The notes: generated by a model from the letters alone, not told the origin. Positions 13,116 to 20,846 are shown, numbered from the stretch's first letter. The stretch: 29,278 nt of DNA from Candidatus Moraniibacteriota bacterium (GCA_023261605.1 JAHFOP010000007.1:1-29278); one strand, 5' to 3'. Numbers and translations are program-made.

Positions 13116-14220
13116 TTACTTTTGAATATGTTTCAAGTAGCTTTCCATAAAACCATTCAAATCGCCAGCTAAAACTTCTTCCGCAGCCGCTGTTTCGTGC
13201 GCCGTGCGATGGTCTTTGACCATTTTGTAGGGATGCAGGACATAGGAACGAATCTGACTGCCCCATTCATTAGCTCTATTCTCACCCCGCAATTTTCTTT
13301 TTTCCGCCTCTTGTTCTTCCAGATATATTTTGTGCAATTTAGCTTTCAAGATTTTCATCGCTTGTTCTTTGTTTTGAAATTGTGATCTTTCGTTTTGACA
13401 GGTCGCCACGAGACCCGTCGGAATGTGTGTCACCCGCACGGCGCTGTCTGTCGTGTTGACACTTTGACCGCCCGCCCCGCTCGATCGATAAACATCGAAA
13501 CGCAACTCGCTCGGGTCTATCTGCACCTCTTCAATTTCAGAAATCACCGGCATGACTTCCACCGCAGCAAAAGATGTCTGACGCAAATTGTCGCTGTTAA
13601 ATGGCGACAGACGCACCAAGCGGTGCACGCCGGCTTCGCTTTTCAAATAGCCATACACATACGCGCCGGAAATTTCCAAGGTGGCCGACTTGATGCCCGC
13701 TTCTTGTCCACGCGTCTGATCGATTATTTTGGCGCGAAAATTATCCTTTTCCGCCCAGCGCAAATACATCCGCATGAGCATTTCGCTCCAATCTTGCGCG
13801 TCCACTCCACCCGCCCCAGAAGTGATGGTAAGAATGGCGCTACTATTGTCATATTCACCGGAAAAAAGCGTTTTAAATTCTAAATCATTTAATTTTTTTT
13901 CAATTTCACTAAGCCTGGCTTCAATTTCTTTTTCTTCCACTTCACTTGATTCCGCTGTTTCAGAAAAAACGCCCAAGAAATCGAAAACTTCGTCAATCTC
14001 TGTTTCCAAATCACTGAGCAACTGAATCTCGACACGTAGCGTTTCCAGTTCTTGCATCACGCCCGCCGCTCTTTGATTGTCATTCCAAAAATCCGGCACG
14101 GACGAGATTTTTTCCAATTCTTCTATGTGAATTTTCTTTTTCGGCAAGTCAAAGATAGTCGCTCAAAAGAGCGAGTTTATCTTTCAATTTTTGAATTTCT
14201 AGTTTGAATTCTTTGATCAT
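13116..14220 (-). CDS. prfB: Peptide chain release factor 2 with programmed +1 frameshift
   Basis: RF2 ends translation at UGA/UAA. The first frame begins at ATG 14220 (MIKEFKLEIQKLKDKLALLSDYL, 23 codons) and stops at an in-frame UGA (14151-14149). The sequence at this stop is CTT-TGA-C, the classical prfB slip site; a +1 shift continues as DLPKKKIHIEEL, for a total of about 367 aa, the family norm. Further on are the codon-recognition motif SPF (VRLSPFNSDNLRQTSF) and the catalytic GGQ (SSGAGGQSVNTTDSAVRVTH). The ATG overlaps the stop of the upstream rubrerythrin gene (TAATG). The usual SD-like stimulator before the slip site is weak; a small hairpin lies there instead. Confidence 0.97.
14148..14180 (-). 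promoter_or_regulatory. prfB frameshift signal
   Basis: The minus strand reads CTTTGAC at 14154-14148. Just upstream, CGCTC-TTTT-GAGCG (about 14173-14160) forms a 5-bp hairpin; its 3' arm contains GAGCG where an AGGGGG-like SD normally sits. Low RF2 would allow a longer pause at UGA and more frameshifting (autoregulation). Confidence 0.85.
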
Positions 14221-14738
14221 TATAAATAGTTCTTGATCAGTTTAATGTGATCTGCTTCCACCTGAGAAAGTGCCGTGAAGAAAATTTTCACATTTTTCTC
14301 TGTCGCATCTTTGGCGAATTGTGCATACAGACTGGTCGCGTTTTCTTCCAATTTTATTGTCTCGGCAAAATTCTCCGCGTCCTCATCATTGCAAAAACCC
14401 TCACCGACTTGCGGCAAATAGCTCTTCATCAATTTGCATGCAATATTAGCATGTTCCAATTCCACTTTGGCCAAACGTTTATACATCGCCTTGATTTCAT
14501 AAGTTCCAGCTTTTTCCGCCATACACAGATACACCGCATTGGCATGAATTTCCAGTTCCAATGTCGCTTCCAAATTTTTCTTGGAAACATCAGACAATTC
14601 TTCCGACATCAACGTTATCGGATTCGCCGCATTGCCATCCTTAATGAAAGCACTCCTTGATCCGCAAAACGGACACTCACTCGGCCGTTCCTCCCCCAGA
14701 TAGGCATCCCCGCAAATCTCACAGATGTATGTTTTCAT
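14220..14738 (-). CDS. Rubrerythrin-like protein (N-terminal rubredoxin)
   Basis: This 172-aa protein joins an N-terminal rubredoxin-type zinc/iron ribbon (YICEICGDAYLGEERPSECPFCG, Cys pairs near 6/9 and 22/25) to a ferritin-like four-helix bundle. Diiron ligands are seen in LELEIHANAVY, KVELEHANI, IKLEENATSLY and QVEADHIKL, i.e. E, E-x2-H, E and E-x2-H. Rubrerythrins reduce peroxide in anaerobes; classical ones carry rubredoxin at the C-terminus, so this is the reversed order. It is the first gene before prfB-ftsE-ftsX, its stop sharing an A with the prfB start. Confidence 0.9.
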   Translation of the reverse strand: MKTYICEICGDAYLGEERPSECPFCGSRSAFIKDGNAANPITLMSEELSDVSKKNLEATLELEIHANAVYLCMAEKAGTYEIKAMYKRLAKVELEHANIACKLMKSYLPQVGEGFCNDEDAENFAETIKLEENATSLYAQFAKDATEKNVKIFFTALSQVEADHIKLIKNYL

Positions 14739-14768
14739 AATGGTTTTGATTAAATTTTATTAAACCAA

Positions 14769-14981
14769 TTATCTTTTCTCAACAAAATATTCTTCATTTT
14801 TGTATTCAATGGCATAGTGATGGCCATTACGATCTTGGAAGTAGGCTTCTTGGTGTAGATGCGCGTGATTGAAGAGTGTCTGGAATTCATTAAGATTCAA
14901 ATGACTTTCCAAATAGATTTCCACGTCCTTGATTGTCTCGTCGAAGTTGATATGGCAATTGTGCAGGATGATTGTTTTCAT
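14769..14981 (-). CDS. 70-aa small protein, unknown
   Basis: The protein MKTIILHNCHINFDETIKDVEIYLESHLNLNEFQTLFNHAHLHQEAYFQDRNGHHYAIEYKNEEYFVEKR is His-, Asn- and Glu-rich with an alternating strand/helix look, and no recognised motif. ATG 14981 is chosen because the earlier ATG (15005) lies only 3 nt from the tRNA-Thr 3' end. It lies 30 nt before rubrerythrin and could belong to that transcript. No SD. Confidence 0.6.
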   Translation of the reverse strand: MKTIILHNCHINFDETIKDVEIYLESHLNLNEFQTLFNHAHLHQEAYFQDRNGHHYAIEYKNEEYFVEKR

Positions 14982-15007
14982 AAAACTTAAGTTAATTTTA
15001 GTCATTG

Positions 15008-15080
15008 AGCCACCTGTCGGAATCGAACCGACGACCTACGCGTTACGAGTGCGTCGCTCTGCCAACTGAGCTAAGGTGGC
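15008..15080 (-). tRNA. tRNA-Thr (anticodon CGU)
   Basis: The acceptor GCCACCT pairs with AGGTGGC, D-arm GCTC/GAGC, anticodon loop CTCGTAA (CGU, Thr), T-arm GTCGG-TTCGATT-CCGAC, discriminator U. The pair closing the anticodon loop (31-39) is A-C, a mismatch. No encoded CCA. It lies 48 nt after porB with no terminator in between, so it may be processed from the por transcript. Confidence 0.93.
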
Positions 15081-15128
15081 GCTAGTCACCACTTAAGCGA
15101 CCTGAGCCGCCGTTGAGGAGACTTTAGC

Positions 15129-16049
15129 TCATATCTCCTTTTCCGTCAAACTGACCAAGCGCGCAAATTCTTCATTGGCAATTCTCTGCATTCGATCGAT
15201 GACCGGCTTATTTTTCTCACTAAAAAGATGCTTGAAACGACCTTGGGTTTTCAAAAAATCGGTCAATGGTTTGACATTTTTTGGCTCAAGGGTAATTTTA
15301 TGTTTGCCGTTCTCAACTTCATAGAGCGGCCAAAAATTGGTTTCCGTCGCCAGTATGGCAATGGCCACATATTGCGAAGTGGGAAATTTCCAATTATTGG
15401 TGCACGGCGAAAAAACACTTAGAAATGACGGACCTTCCACTGCCAGCGCTTTTTGCGCTTTCTTTTTGAGATCCGCCATATAGGCCACATTGGCTTGCGC
15501 CAGATATTTGATATGATGTGCATTCACGATATCCATCAAATTTTTTCGCATTTCGGTTTTTCCAAATGACGCACGGCCGGCAGGAGTGGTTTCTGTCGCT
15601 GCGCCATACGGCGTGGCACTGGATCTTTGATTACCCGTGTTCATATAACCTTCATTGTCATATAAAACATACAAAAAATTATGTCCGCGCTCCAAAGCAC
15701 CCGACAAAGATTGCAAACCAATATCATAAGTTCCGCCATCTCCACCGAAAGCTACAAATTTTATTTTTTTGTCGCCCCCTGGCAGTTTATTTTTACGTTT
15801 CAGAATGGCGTAGGCTCTTTCCACCCCCGACATTGTCGCCGCGGCGTTCTCAAAAGCATTGTGAATCCAAGGGGTTTTCCAAGCTGTGTAGGGATAGAGC
15901 GTGGACGTCACTTCCAAACACCCAGTTGCATTGGCCACCACCACTTCATCTTTGGCTTCGCCTAAAATTGCCCGCACAATGGCCGGAAAACCGCAACCGG
16001 CGCAAGCGGAGTGTCCTGAAGATAAATATTTTGTCAGTTCTTTATTCAT
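15129..16049 (-). CDS. porB: 2-oxoacid:ferredoxin oxidoreductase beta subunit
   Basis: This 306-aa TPP-binding subunit of pyruvate (or related 2-oxoacid):ferredoxin oxidoreductase contributes to the reaction pyruvate + CoA + oxidised ferredoxin to acetyl-CoA + CO2. HSACAGCGFPAIVRAI supplies cluster cysteines, with NATGCLEV a third and SPCTNNW near the C-terminus a fourth. The TPP motif is GGDGGTYDIGLQSLSGALERG...YVLYDNEGYMNTGNQRS. It is the last gene of porG-porD-porA-porB, 5 nt after porA. The set suggests pyruvate, but a 2-oxoisovalerate-type enzyme cannot be excluded from sequence alone. Confidence 0.95.
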   Translation of the reverse strand: MNKELTKYLSSGHSACAGCGFPAIVRAILGEAKDEVVVANATGCLEVTSTLYPYTAWKTPWIHNAFENAAATMSGVERAYAILKRKNKLPGGDKKIKFVAFGGDGGTYDIGLQSLSGALERGHNFLYVLYDNEGYMNTGNQRSSATPYGAATETTPAGRASFGKTEMRKNLMDIVNAHHIKYLAQANVAYMADLKKKAQKALAVEGPSFLSVFSPCTNNWKFPTSQYVAIAILATETNFWPLYEVENGKHKITLEPKNVKPLTDFLKTQGRFKHLFSEKNKPVIDRMQRIANEEFARLVSLTEKEI

Positions 16050-16054
16050 AATTT

Positions 16055-17197
16055 TTATTTTATATATTTATCTTTTTGCTTTCCCATAAACACATCCTCT
16101 ATTTGTGTTTGAAAAATATCTCGTCCACCAAGACCATAGATGAAAGATTTAACTTTTTTTATTTCATTGGCCTCATATAAAGTGTTTATAACTTCGCTGT
16201 GAAACGGAGCGTTGGTACCAATCGACTGCGCGCGATCCAACACAATTATCTCCTTGGCATTTTTCAAGATAGTCGCTAATTCAACATGCATAAACGGTCG
16301 GAAAAGTTCAATTTTCACCAAGCCAACTTTTTCACCACGCTGGCGCAACTTATCCACCACCACTTTGGCCGTGCCGGTTGCCGATCCAGTCAAAACCATG
16401 ATACGCTCAGCATCTTCTGCTTGATAGCTTTCAAAACAACCATAATGTCGTCCAGAGATTTTTTCATATTCGTTCGCTATTTTTTCATATTCGGCAGTAG
16501 CACCTAGCATCGCTGCTTCTTGATCAATCTTGAACTCGAAATATGAATTCTGCAGAGCTACGGGACCATAGCTGACCGGATTCGCCGTATCCAAAAGTGG
16601 CGCAATAGCGATGCGTTCACCCATAAAATGTTTGACCATCTCTGTTTCGAGGATTTCCAAATTTTCCACTGAGTGCGAAGTGTTGAAACCATCCATAATG
16701 ACCATGACCGGCAAATTCACTTTTTCCGCCAATTTCATGCCAATAATTGTCTTGTCATAGACTTCCTGCGCGTTTTCACAAAAAATTTGCAACCAACCTG
16801 AGTCGCGGCAACCCATCACGTCTGAGTGATCGCCATGAATGTTGATTGGGGCACCCAAAGCGCGTGCGGAAATTAGCATCAGAATTGGCAGTCTCGTCCC
16901 GCTAGCAATATACAAAACTTCATGCATCAAAGCCAAACCCTGTGAACTGGTGGCTGTCACCACGCGTGCCCCAGCGGCGGAAGCCCCGATGGCCGCGCTC
17001 ATGGCGCTGTGCTCTGATTCAACCTTGATCATCTCAGTGTCCACCTCGCCGTCCGCTTGAAATTTAGCGTAAGTTTCGATAATGGGCGTCTGCGGCGTGA
17101 TCGGATAAATCGGCATCACCTCCGGCTCAATCTGTTTCAAAGCCTCAGCGGCGGCTGCTCCGCCAGTAAGAGCGAGTTTTTTAATATCTTTTGTCAT
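16055..17197 (-). CDS. porA: 2-oxoacid:ferredoxin oxidoreductase alpha subunit
   Basis: The 380-aa alpha subunit carries the YPITPQTPIIE motif near the N-terminus, the core VESEHSAMSAAIGASAAGARVVTATSSQGLALMHE, and the stretch RDSGWLQIFCENAQEVYDKTI. With PorB it forms the TPP active site; residues 250-370 match domain II (VLTGSATGTAKVVVDKLRQRGEKVGLVKIELFRPF). It lies between porD (22 nt gap) and porB (5 nt gap). No SD. Confidence 0.96.
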   Translation of the reverse strand: MTKDIKKLALTGGAAAAEALKQIEPEVMPIYPITPQTPIIETYAKFQADGEVDTEMIKVESEHSAMSAAIGASAAGARVVTATSSQGLALMHEVLYIASGTRLPILMLISARALGAPINIHGDHSDVMGCRDSGWLQIFCENAQEVYDKTIIGMKLAEKVNLPVMVIMDGFNTSHSVENLEILETEMVKHFMGERIAIAPLLDTANPVSYGPVALQNSYFEFKIDQEAAMLGATAEYEKIANEYEKISGRHYGCFESYQAEDAERIMVLTGSATGTAKVVVDKLRQRGEKVGLVKIELFRPFMHVELATILKNAKEIIVLDRAQSIGTNAPFHSEVINTLYEANEIKKVKSFIYGLGGRDIFQTQIEDVFMGKQKDKYIK

Positions 17198-17219
17198 ATA
17201 AAATTATAGACTAAATAAA

Positions 17220-17465
17220 TTATTTCTTTTTCATCACTATCGCTTTCACCGGACACACCTCTGCGCATACGCCGCAACCCTTACAATAATCATAATCGAT
17301 ATCCGCTTTGCCGTCCTTCATTTCAATTGAAGCTTCTGGGCAAAAAGGCACGCAAGTTTGACAACCGATGCACTTTTCCTTGTCCACTTCCGGATGCATA
17401 TAGCGCCAATCTCCGGTCTTGGGTGATTTTTTCTGATCATGTTTAATAGTTGCTCCGTGTTCCAT
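17220..17465 (-). CDS. porD: 2-oxoacid:ferredoxin oxidoreductase delta subunit (2x[4Fe-4S])
   Basis: The 81-aa ferredoxin-like subunit has two CxxCxxCxxxCP motifs, CIGCQTCVPFCPEA and CKGCGVCAEVCPVKA, binding two [4Fe-4S] clusters that carry electrons from the TPP site to ferredoxin. The N-terminus (HDQKKSPKTGDWRYMHPEVDKEKC) is typical of PorD. It sits 17 nt after porG and 22 nt before porA. Confidence 0.96.
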   Translation of the reverse strand: MEHGATIKHDQKKSPKTGDWRYMHPEVDKEKCIGCQTCVPFCPEASIEMKDGKADIDYDYCKGCGVCAEVCPVKAIVMKKK

Positions 17466-17482
17466 GTAATTAATTTTAAGTT

Positions 17483-18067
17483 TTAGATTGTATCGTAAGC
17501 TTTTTCAATCGCAGCGACATTTTTGTCCGTAATTTCCTTGCCGACTTTGGCTTCAAAAATATGCCGGAATTCCGCAACTAGGCTCTCCAAGTTGACCGCC
17601 TCTGTCACCTGCACAAACTTGCCCAGAATAACGGTACTGGGTCGTGGAGTCCCAATGATACTAAGCGATATTCCACTAGCATCAATCGGATAAATCCGCC
17701 CTTCGAACTTTCCACCATGTTCAACAATTTGCGCACGGACTTCATGTTCGTCCAATTGCGTGTTGATGATTAGCGCTTCTTTTTTGTCTAAATTATTTGA
17801 CACATCTTGCGACCCAAGCAGAGTGTCGTCCAAAACCAAAACAACATCCGGATCAACGACCGGTTCGTGCGTGCGAATCGGCGCGTCCGAGATGCGCAAA
17901 TACGTTTTGGTTGGCGCGCCACTCCGCTCCGGACCAAAACTGGGAAAAGCTTGCACGAATTTTCCTTCCAGTGTGGCGGTTTGCCCAATGATTTCTGCCG
18001 CTGTTTTCGCCCCTTGCCCGCCACGAGCGAAAAAGATGACTTCAAAGATATCTTTATGATATTTCAT
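17483..18067 (-). CDS. porG: 2-oxoacid:ferredoxin oxidoreductase gamma subunit
   Basis: The 194-aa gamma subunit shows FFARGGQGAKTAAEIIGQTATLEGKFVQAFPSFGPERSGAPTKTYLRISDAPIRTHEPV, the family signature, followed by DPDVVLVLDDTLL. It is the first gene of the four-gene por operon. ATG 18067 is preferred over an in-frame TTG six codons upstream. No SD and no clear promoter are visible in the approximately 75 nt between it and the terminator at 18141. Confidence 0.95.
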   Translation of the reverse strand: MKYHKDIFEVIFFARGGQGAKTAAEIIGQTATLEGKFVQAFPSFGPERSGAPTKTYLRISDAPIRTHEPVVDPDVVLVLDDTLLGSQDVSNNLDKKEALIINTQLDEHEVRAQIVEHGGKFEGRIYPIDASGISLSIIGTPRPSTVILGKFVQVTEAVNLESLVAEFRHIFEAKVGKEITDKNVAAIEKAYDTI

Positions 18068-18140
18068 AAGTGATAAAATATTCAATTAACATTAGACACG
18101 AAATCCAACAGACTAATTGTATCACAAAAATTTAAAATTA

Positions 18141-18168
18141 AAAAACAATCCGTTTGTCCGGATTGTTT
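18141..18168 (-). terminator. Intrinsic terminator after the DsbA-like gene
   Basis: On the minus strand AACAATCCG pairs with CGGATTGTT around GACAAA-like loop sequence, followed by TTTTTAATTTT. Confidence 0.9.
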
Positions 18169-18203
18169 TCTAATTTTCAGCTTATAATAAGCTTTTACAA
18201 TTT

Positions 18204-19358
18204 CTATTTTGCCAATTGCGCTTCAATATCTTTTCCAAGTTGATCGGCGGTAATGACACCTTCTTCAAGCTGGTCGTTCACAAACACTGTCGGTGTGCCA
18301 GAAATTGCGAAGTCAACCGCTTCCTTAGTGGAAGCATCAATGCTATCTTGATGAGTCTTGCCATCCAAACATTTATTGAATTGGCCGGCATTAAGTTTCA
18401 ACGCGACAGCATAATTTTTGAAATAAGTGATGTCCTTGGCGTTGCCCCATTCAGCTTGCGCCGCATACAATTTGTCGGCATATTCCCAGAATTTTCCCTG
18501 ATCTTGAGCACAAGTGGCAGCCAACGCCGCGTCCCCTGATTGCGGATGACTGCTGAGGGGCAGCTCTTTGAAAGCAAACTCTACTCTATCCTGATATTTA
18601 GCAATGACAGAGCGGAAAGCTGGGAAAAGTGTTTTGCAAGAAGGGCATTGAAAGTCAGAGAAAATGACCACCTTCACCTTAGCGTCACTCGCACCGATTG
18701 TTGCATCACTTGCGCCAATTGTTGGAGAAGCAATATATTTGCCAACCGGAATGCCCAGAAGTTGGCCATTCAAAACATCTTGACCATTTTTGGCAGTGAA
18801 CAAATCTTTGGCTTGGGAGTAGAGTTCAGTTTTTTCCACCGCTTGATCAAAAACGAAAGCCGGCAAGGTTTTTATGCCAAATTGACTGATAAGTTGTTTG
18901 CCTTCTGCAGAATCAAAATTGACTTTTTGCACGCTGATGGTCGGCACCACGCGCCTCAGCCACACCAAAACCTCGCTCGGATCGCAATTCTGGCAAGCAT
19001 CATCGCTAATGACTCTCATCGGAACGGCCGGTTCGCTGTAAGCCACCCATGTTTTTCCGCTCGCTTCAAATATGTCCGACTTATTCAAATTCTTTTGCGA
19101 ATAACCGCTCCCGCGCACCAGTTGGCTCACGTCCACAAACAAACTGCCCGCCAAAAGACCCGCCAAAAGAATCACCAAAGAAATCAGGTTCTTCATTTTT
19201 TTGTTTTTAAGTTCCTCCTCGGATGGATCATTTTTCATTTCCATTGCTTCTGACTGTCTTTCAGGAAGCTGAATTTCAGCTCTTTCTTTTTTCAATATTT
19301 CCTCCTGGATACTCTTGAACTGATCTTCTTTTTTTTCAAAATCTATTTTTTCTTCCAT
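18204..19358 (-). CDS. Membrane-anchored thiol oxidoreductase, DsbA-like, two thioredoxin folds
   Basis: The 384-aa protein has a charged cytoplasmic N-terminus (1-54), one membrane segment (about 56-76, NLISLVILLAGLLAGSLFVDV), and two thioredoxin-type modules outside. Module 1 has DDACQNCDPSEV (CxxC) and FGIKTLPAFVF with the cis-Pro context. Module 2 (from about 225) is DsbA/DsbG-like: FSDFQCPSCKTLFPAF (active site CPSC), TCAQDQGKFWEYADKLY and SGTPTVFVN (cis-Pro). A heptapeptide TIGASDA is directly repeated in the linker, coded by two near-identical 21-nt units. It probably makes or isomerises disulfides in exported proteins. The 120-aa gene upstream, 40 nt away, looks like its partner. Confidence 0.9.
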   Translation of the reverse strand: MEEKIDFEKKEDQFKSIQEEILKKERAEIQLPERQSEAMEMKNDPSEEELKNKKMKNLISLVILLAGLLAGSLFVDVSQLVRGSGYSQKNLNKSDIFEASGKTWVAYSEPAVPMRVISDDACQNCDPSEVLVWLRRVVPTISVQKVNFDSAEGKQLISQFGIKTLPAFVFDQAVEKTELYSQAKDLFTAKNGQDVLNGQLLGIPVGKYIASPTIGASDATIGASDAKVKVVIFSDFQCPSCKTLFPAFRSVIAKYQDRVEFAFKELPLSSHPQSGDAALAATCAQDQGKFWEYADKLYAAQAEWGNAKDITYFKNYAVALKLNAGQFNKCLDGKTHQDSIDASTKEAVDFAISGTPTVFVNDQLEEGVITADQLGKDIEAQLAK

Positions 19359-19398
19359 AACTTTTTATAAAATTATTTATATGCGAACATTGACCTTT

Positions 19399-19761
19399 CT
19401 AATTGCCGGCTGGAGCGTTCTGATTTTCAGCGGGAGCTGACTGACTCGCGGTGCTGTTGTCCGCTTTCGCTTGAGCATCTTGTGCTTGTTGCAAGGCGAC
19501 CTTGGCAGTGAGCGCATTCAAATCATAATCCTGTTTGAAAATTTTCATTTGATAATCATCAAACCCCATCGTCACTTTTTTGACCGCCTCATTTTTCACC
19601 GCCACACCGACCAAAATTCCCAAAATGAAAAACAATGCCAATTCAATATACAAATCATTGCGTCTTTTTCTCATCTTGGTCACAGTCGGCTCCGAAGGAT
19701 TCTCCAATGTCGAAACTTCCGCTTCGTGCATCAATTTGTCCTCTTCATTTTCCATTTCCAT
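19399..19761 (-). CDS. Single-pass membrane protein, unknown
   Basis: The 120-aa protein has an acidic N-terminus, a basic MRKRRND stretch, one membrane segment (about 39-56, IELALFFILGILVGVAV), then an extracytoplasmic helix (MGFDDYQMKIFKQDYDLNALTAKVALQQAQDAQAKA) and an Ala/Asn/Gln/Ser-rich tail. Topology matches the anchor of the DsbA-like protein downstream, and the genes are probably co-transcribed. No catalytic motif or known family is recognised. Confidence 0.75.
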   Translation of the reverse strand: MEMENEEDKLMHEAEVSTLENPSEPTVTKMRKRRNDLYIELALFFILGILVGVAVKNEAVKKVTMGFDDYQMKIFKQDYDLNALTAKVALQQAQDAQAKADNSTASQSAPAENQNAPAGN

Positions 19762-19814
19762 AATGTTTTTAATCTTAAGGTGAAGATAATTACTTTACAT
19801 AAATTTACCACATC

Positions 19815-19857
19815 CCCAAAAACCCCGCAATATTGCGGAATTTTTGATTTGGGGCAT
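19815..19857. other. Nested hairpin in the intergenic region
   Basis: CCCCAAA and TTTGGGG-like outer arms (with a small bulge) enclose CCGCAATATTGCGG, followed by AATTTTTG. It lies between the divergent genes at 19761 and 20084. A perfect DnaA-box 9-mer TTATCCACA stands alone at about 19874-19882. The remainder of 19762-20083 is a leader of the plus-strand gene. Confidence 0.45.
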
Positions 19858-19899
19858 AATAAAAAGCGGCGAGTTATCCACAGATGGCTTATCTAAGGC

Positions 19900-19928
19900 T
19901 TGCCAAGTTTTTATTCTTATGATAAATT
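19900..19928 (+). promoter_or_regulatory. Possible promoter of the exported-protein gene
   Basis: TTGCCA (19900-19905), 17 nt, TAAATT (19923-19928). It would give a leader of about 150 nt that contains an AAGGAGG at 19994-20000 without a nearby start codon, and a 9-codon ORF (MSKRNAVKK) at 20030-20059. Confidence 0.4.
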
Positions 19929-20083
19929 TTGAATTAGTACATTTTCCAAAGAGGCAAAGGCAAAAAATACTAAGCTAATCCAAAACAGACCCGAAGGAGG
20001 CCAATAAAAGAAAAACGGATTATCAAAGTATGAGTAAAAGAAACGCAGTTAAAAAATAACTACTCTACCACAATGGAGGCTTT

Positions 20084-20608
20084 ATGAAAAAGCTGTTTTC
20101 TTCTCTGGCAATTTTAGCTTCGATACTTGCAATGACAGCGGTAATCGGCTTCGCATCCACGACGACCGGCCAATCTTCTCAATCCATGGCGGTTTCGACA
20201 AATTCAGGAGGTACCCCGCCCGTTACCATGGTTCTCGGCTCAGTTGACACCAAGTTTATGGCCCAGGCGGCCGATAAAGTACTGATCACCGATATCACCA
20301 AGATGCCCGGCCTGATCGTAGTGACCACGGTTAATGCGGATCTGCATACCAAAGCCTTGGCCGCTGCACCCGATGTAACGTATACCGCTCTGACTGTTGC
20401 CGGAATCCCCGAAACGATTGCCGGCGCCTGCAAAATCGCACATGATGCTTCCATGTTGACAGGAAGTCGTGCAGAAATTATTCCGTCAAATGCAAGCGGC
20501 GGCTATGTCGCCCTCACCGACGCCGGTTCCGAAGGTAACTACCACAATGGGAAAATGGTAGCCATCCACAACGTCATCGCGGGCAGTATGACCTCCGCCA
20601 CCACCTGA
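20084..20608 (+). CDS. Exported protein, unknown
   Basis: The 174-aa protein starts MKKLFSSLAILASILAMTAVIGFASTTTG, a clear Sec signal peptide with cleavage likely after FAS or GFA. The mature part is Ala/Thr/Val-rich with strand-like blocks (VLITDITKMPGLIVVTTVNADL, VTYTALTVAGIPETIAGACKIAHDASMLTGSRAEII) and little charge, suggesting a beta-rich secreted or surface protein. GGAGG lies 4-5 nt before the ATG. It has its own leader and a very strong terminator. Base composition is richer in G+C than its surroundings. I do not recognise the family. Confidence 0.85.
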   Translation: MKKLFSSLAILASILAMTAVIGFASTTTGQSSQSMAVSTNSGGTPPVTMVLGSVDTKFMAQAADKVLITDITKMPGLIVVTTVNADLHTKALAAAPDVTYTALTVAGIPETIAGACKIAHDASMLTGSRAEIIPSNASGGYVALTDAGSEGNYHNGKMVAIHNVIAGSMTSATT

Positions 20609-20648
20609 TACAACGTAATTTCAGGTAAGGCGGCAGTAAGGTCTCGGG

Positions 20649-20703
20649 ACTCAGAAGAATTCATAGGTAACATTCTATGAAAACTTCTGAGTTCTTTTTT
20701 TAT
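20649..20703 (+). terminator. Intrinsic terminator of the exported-protein gene
   Basis: ACTCAGAAG (20649-20657) pairs with CTTCTGAGT (20684-20692), an AA/AA internal loop follows, then TTCATAG/CTATGAA, ending in TCTTTTTTT. Confidence 0.95.
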
Positions 20704-20817
20704 ATTCAAAAAATATTTTTTATAAAACCCTCAAAAAGCCGAGCGTTAGACGCTTGCTCTTTTCTTTCTCGAAAAGCTTGGCTTTGGGAAGGTAGCAAAA
20801 TCCTAAATATAAAATTT
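20704..20817 (-). other. Gene-free stretch with a second hairpin after purL
   Basis: AAAGCCGAGC (20735-20744) pairs with GCTTGGCTTT (20776-20785) with one G-U, and an AGCG-TTAGA-CGCT hairpin (20742-20754) competes with it. On the minus strand the structure is followed by a T-containing tract, so it may be a back-up terminator or a small 3' RNA. No ORF is supported. Confidence 0.4.
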
Positions 20818-20846
20818 AAGCCCTGCCGATTAGATCGACAGGGCTT
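20818..20846 (-). terminator. Terminator of purL
   Basis: AAGCCCTG (20818-20825) pairs with CAGGGCTT (20839-20846), extended by inner CCGAT/GATCG-like pairing. The minus-strand tract after it is AAATTTTATATTT, a modest T-tract. Confidence 0.75.

Noticed and set aside
13066..13266. Longer N-terminus for FtsE
   Set aside because: The extra 67 codons overlap the prfB C-terminus and resemble no FtsE sequence.
19873..19882. DnaA box TTATCCACA as a sign of a replication origin
   Set aside because: It is a single box in the intergenic region with no cluster, no AT-rich unwinding element and no dnaA/dnaN nearby.
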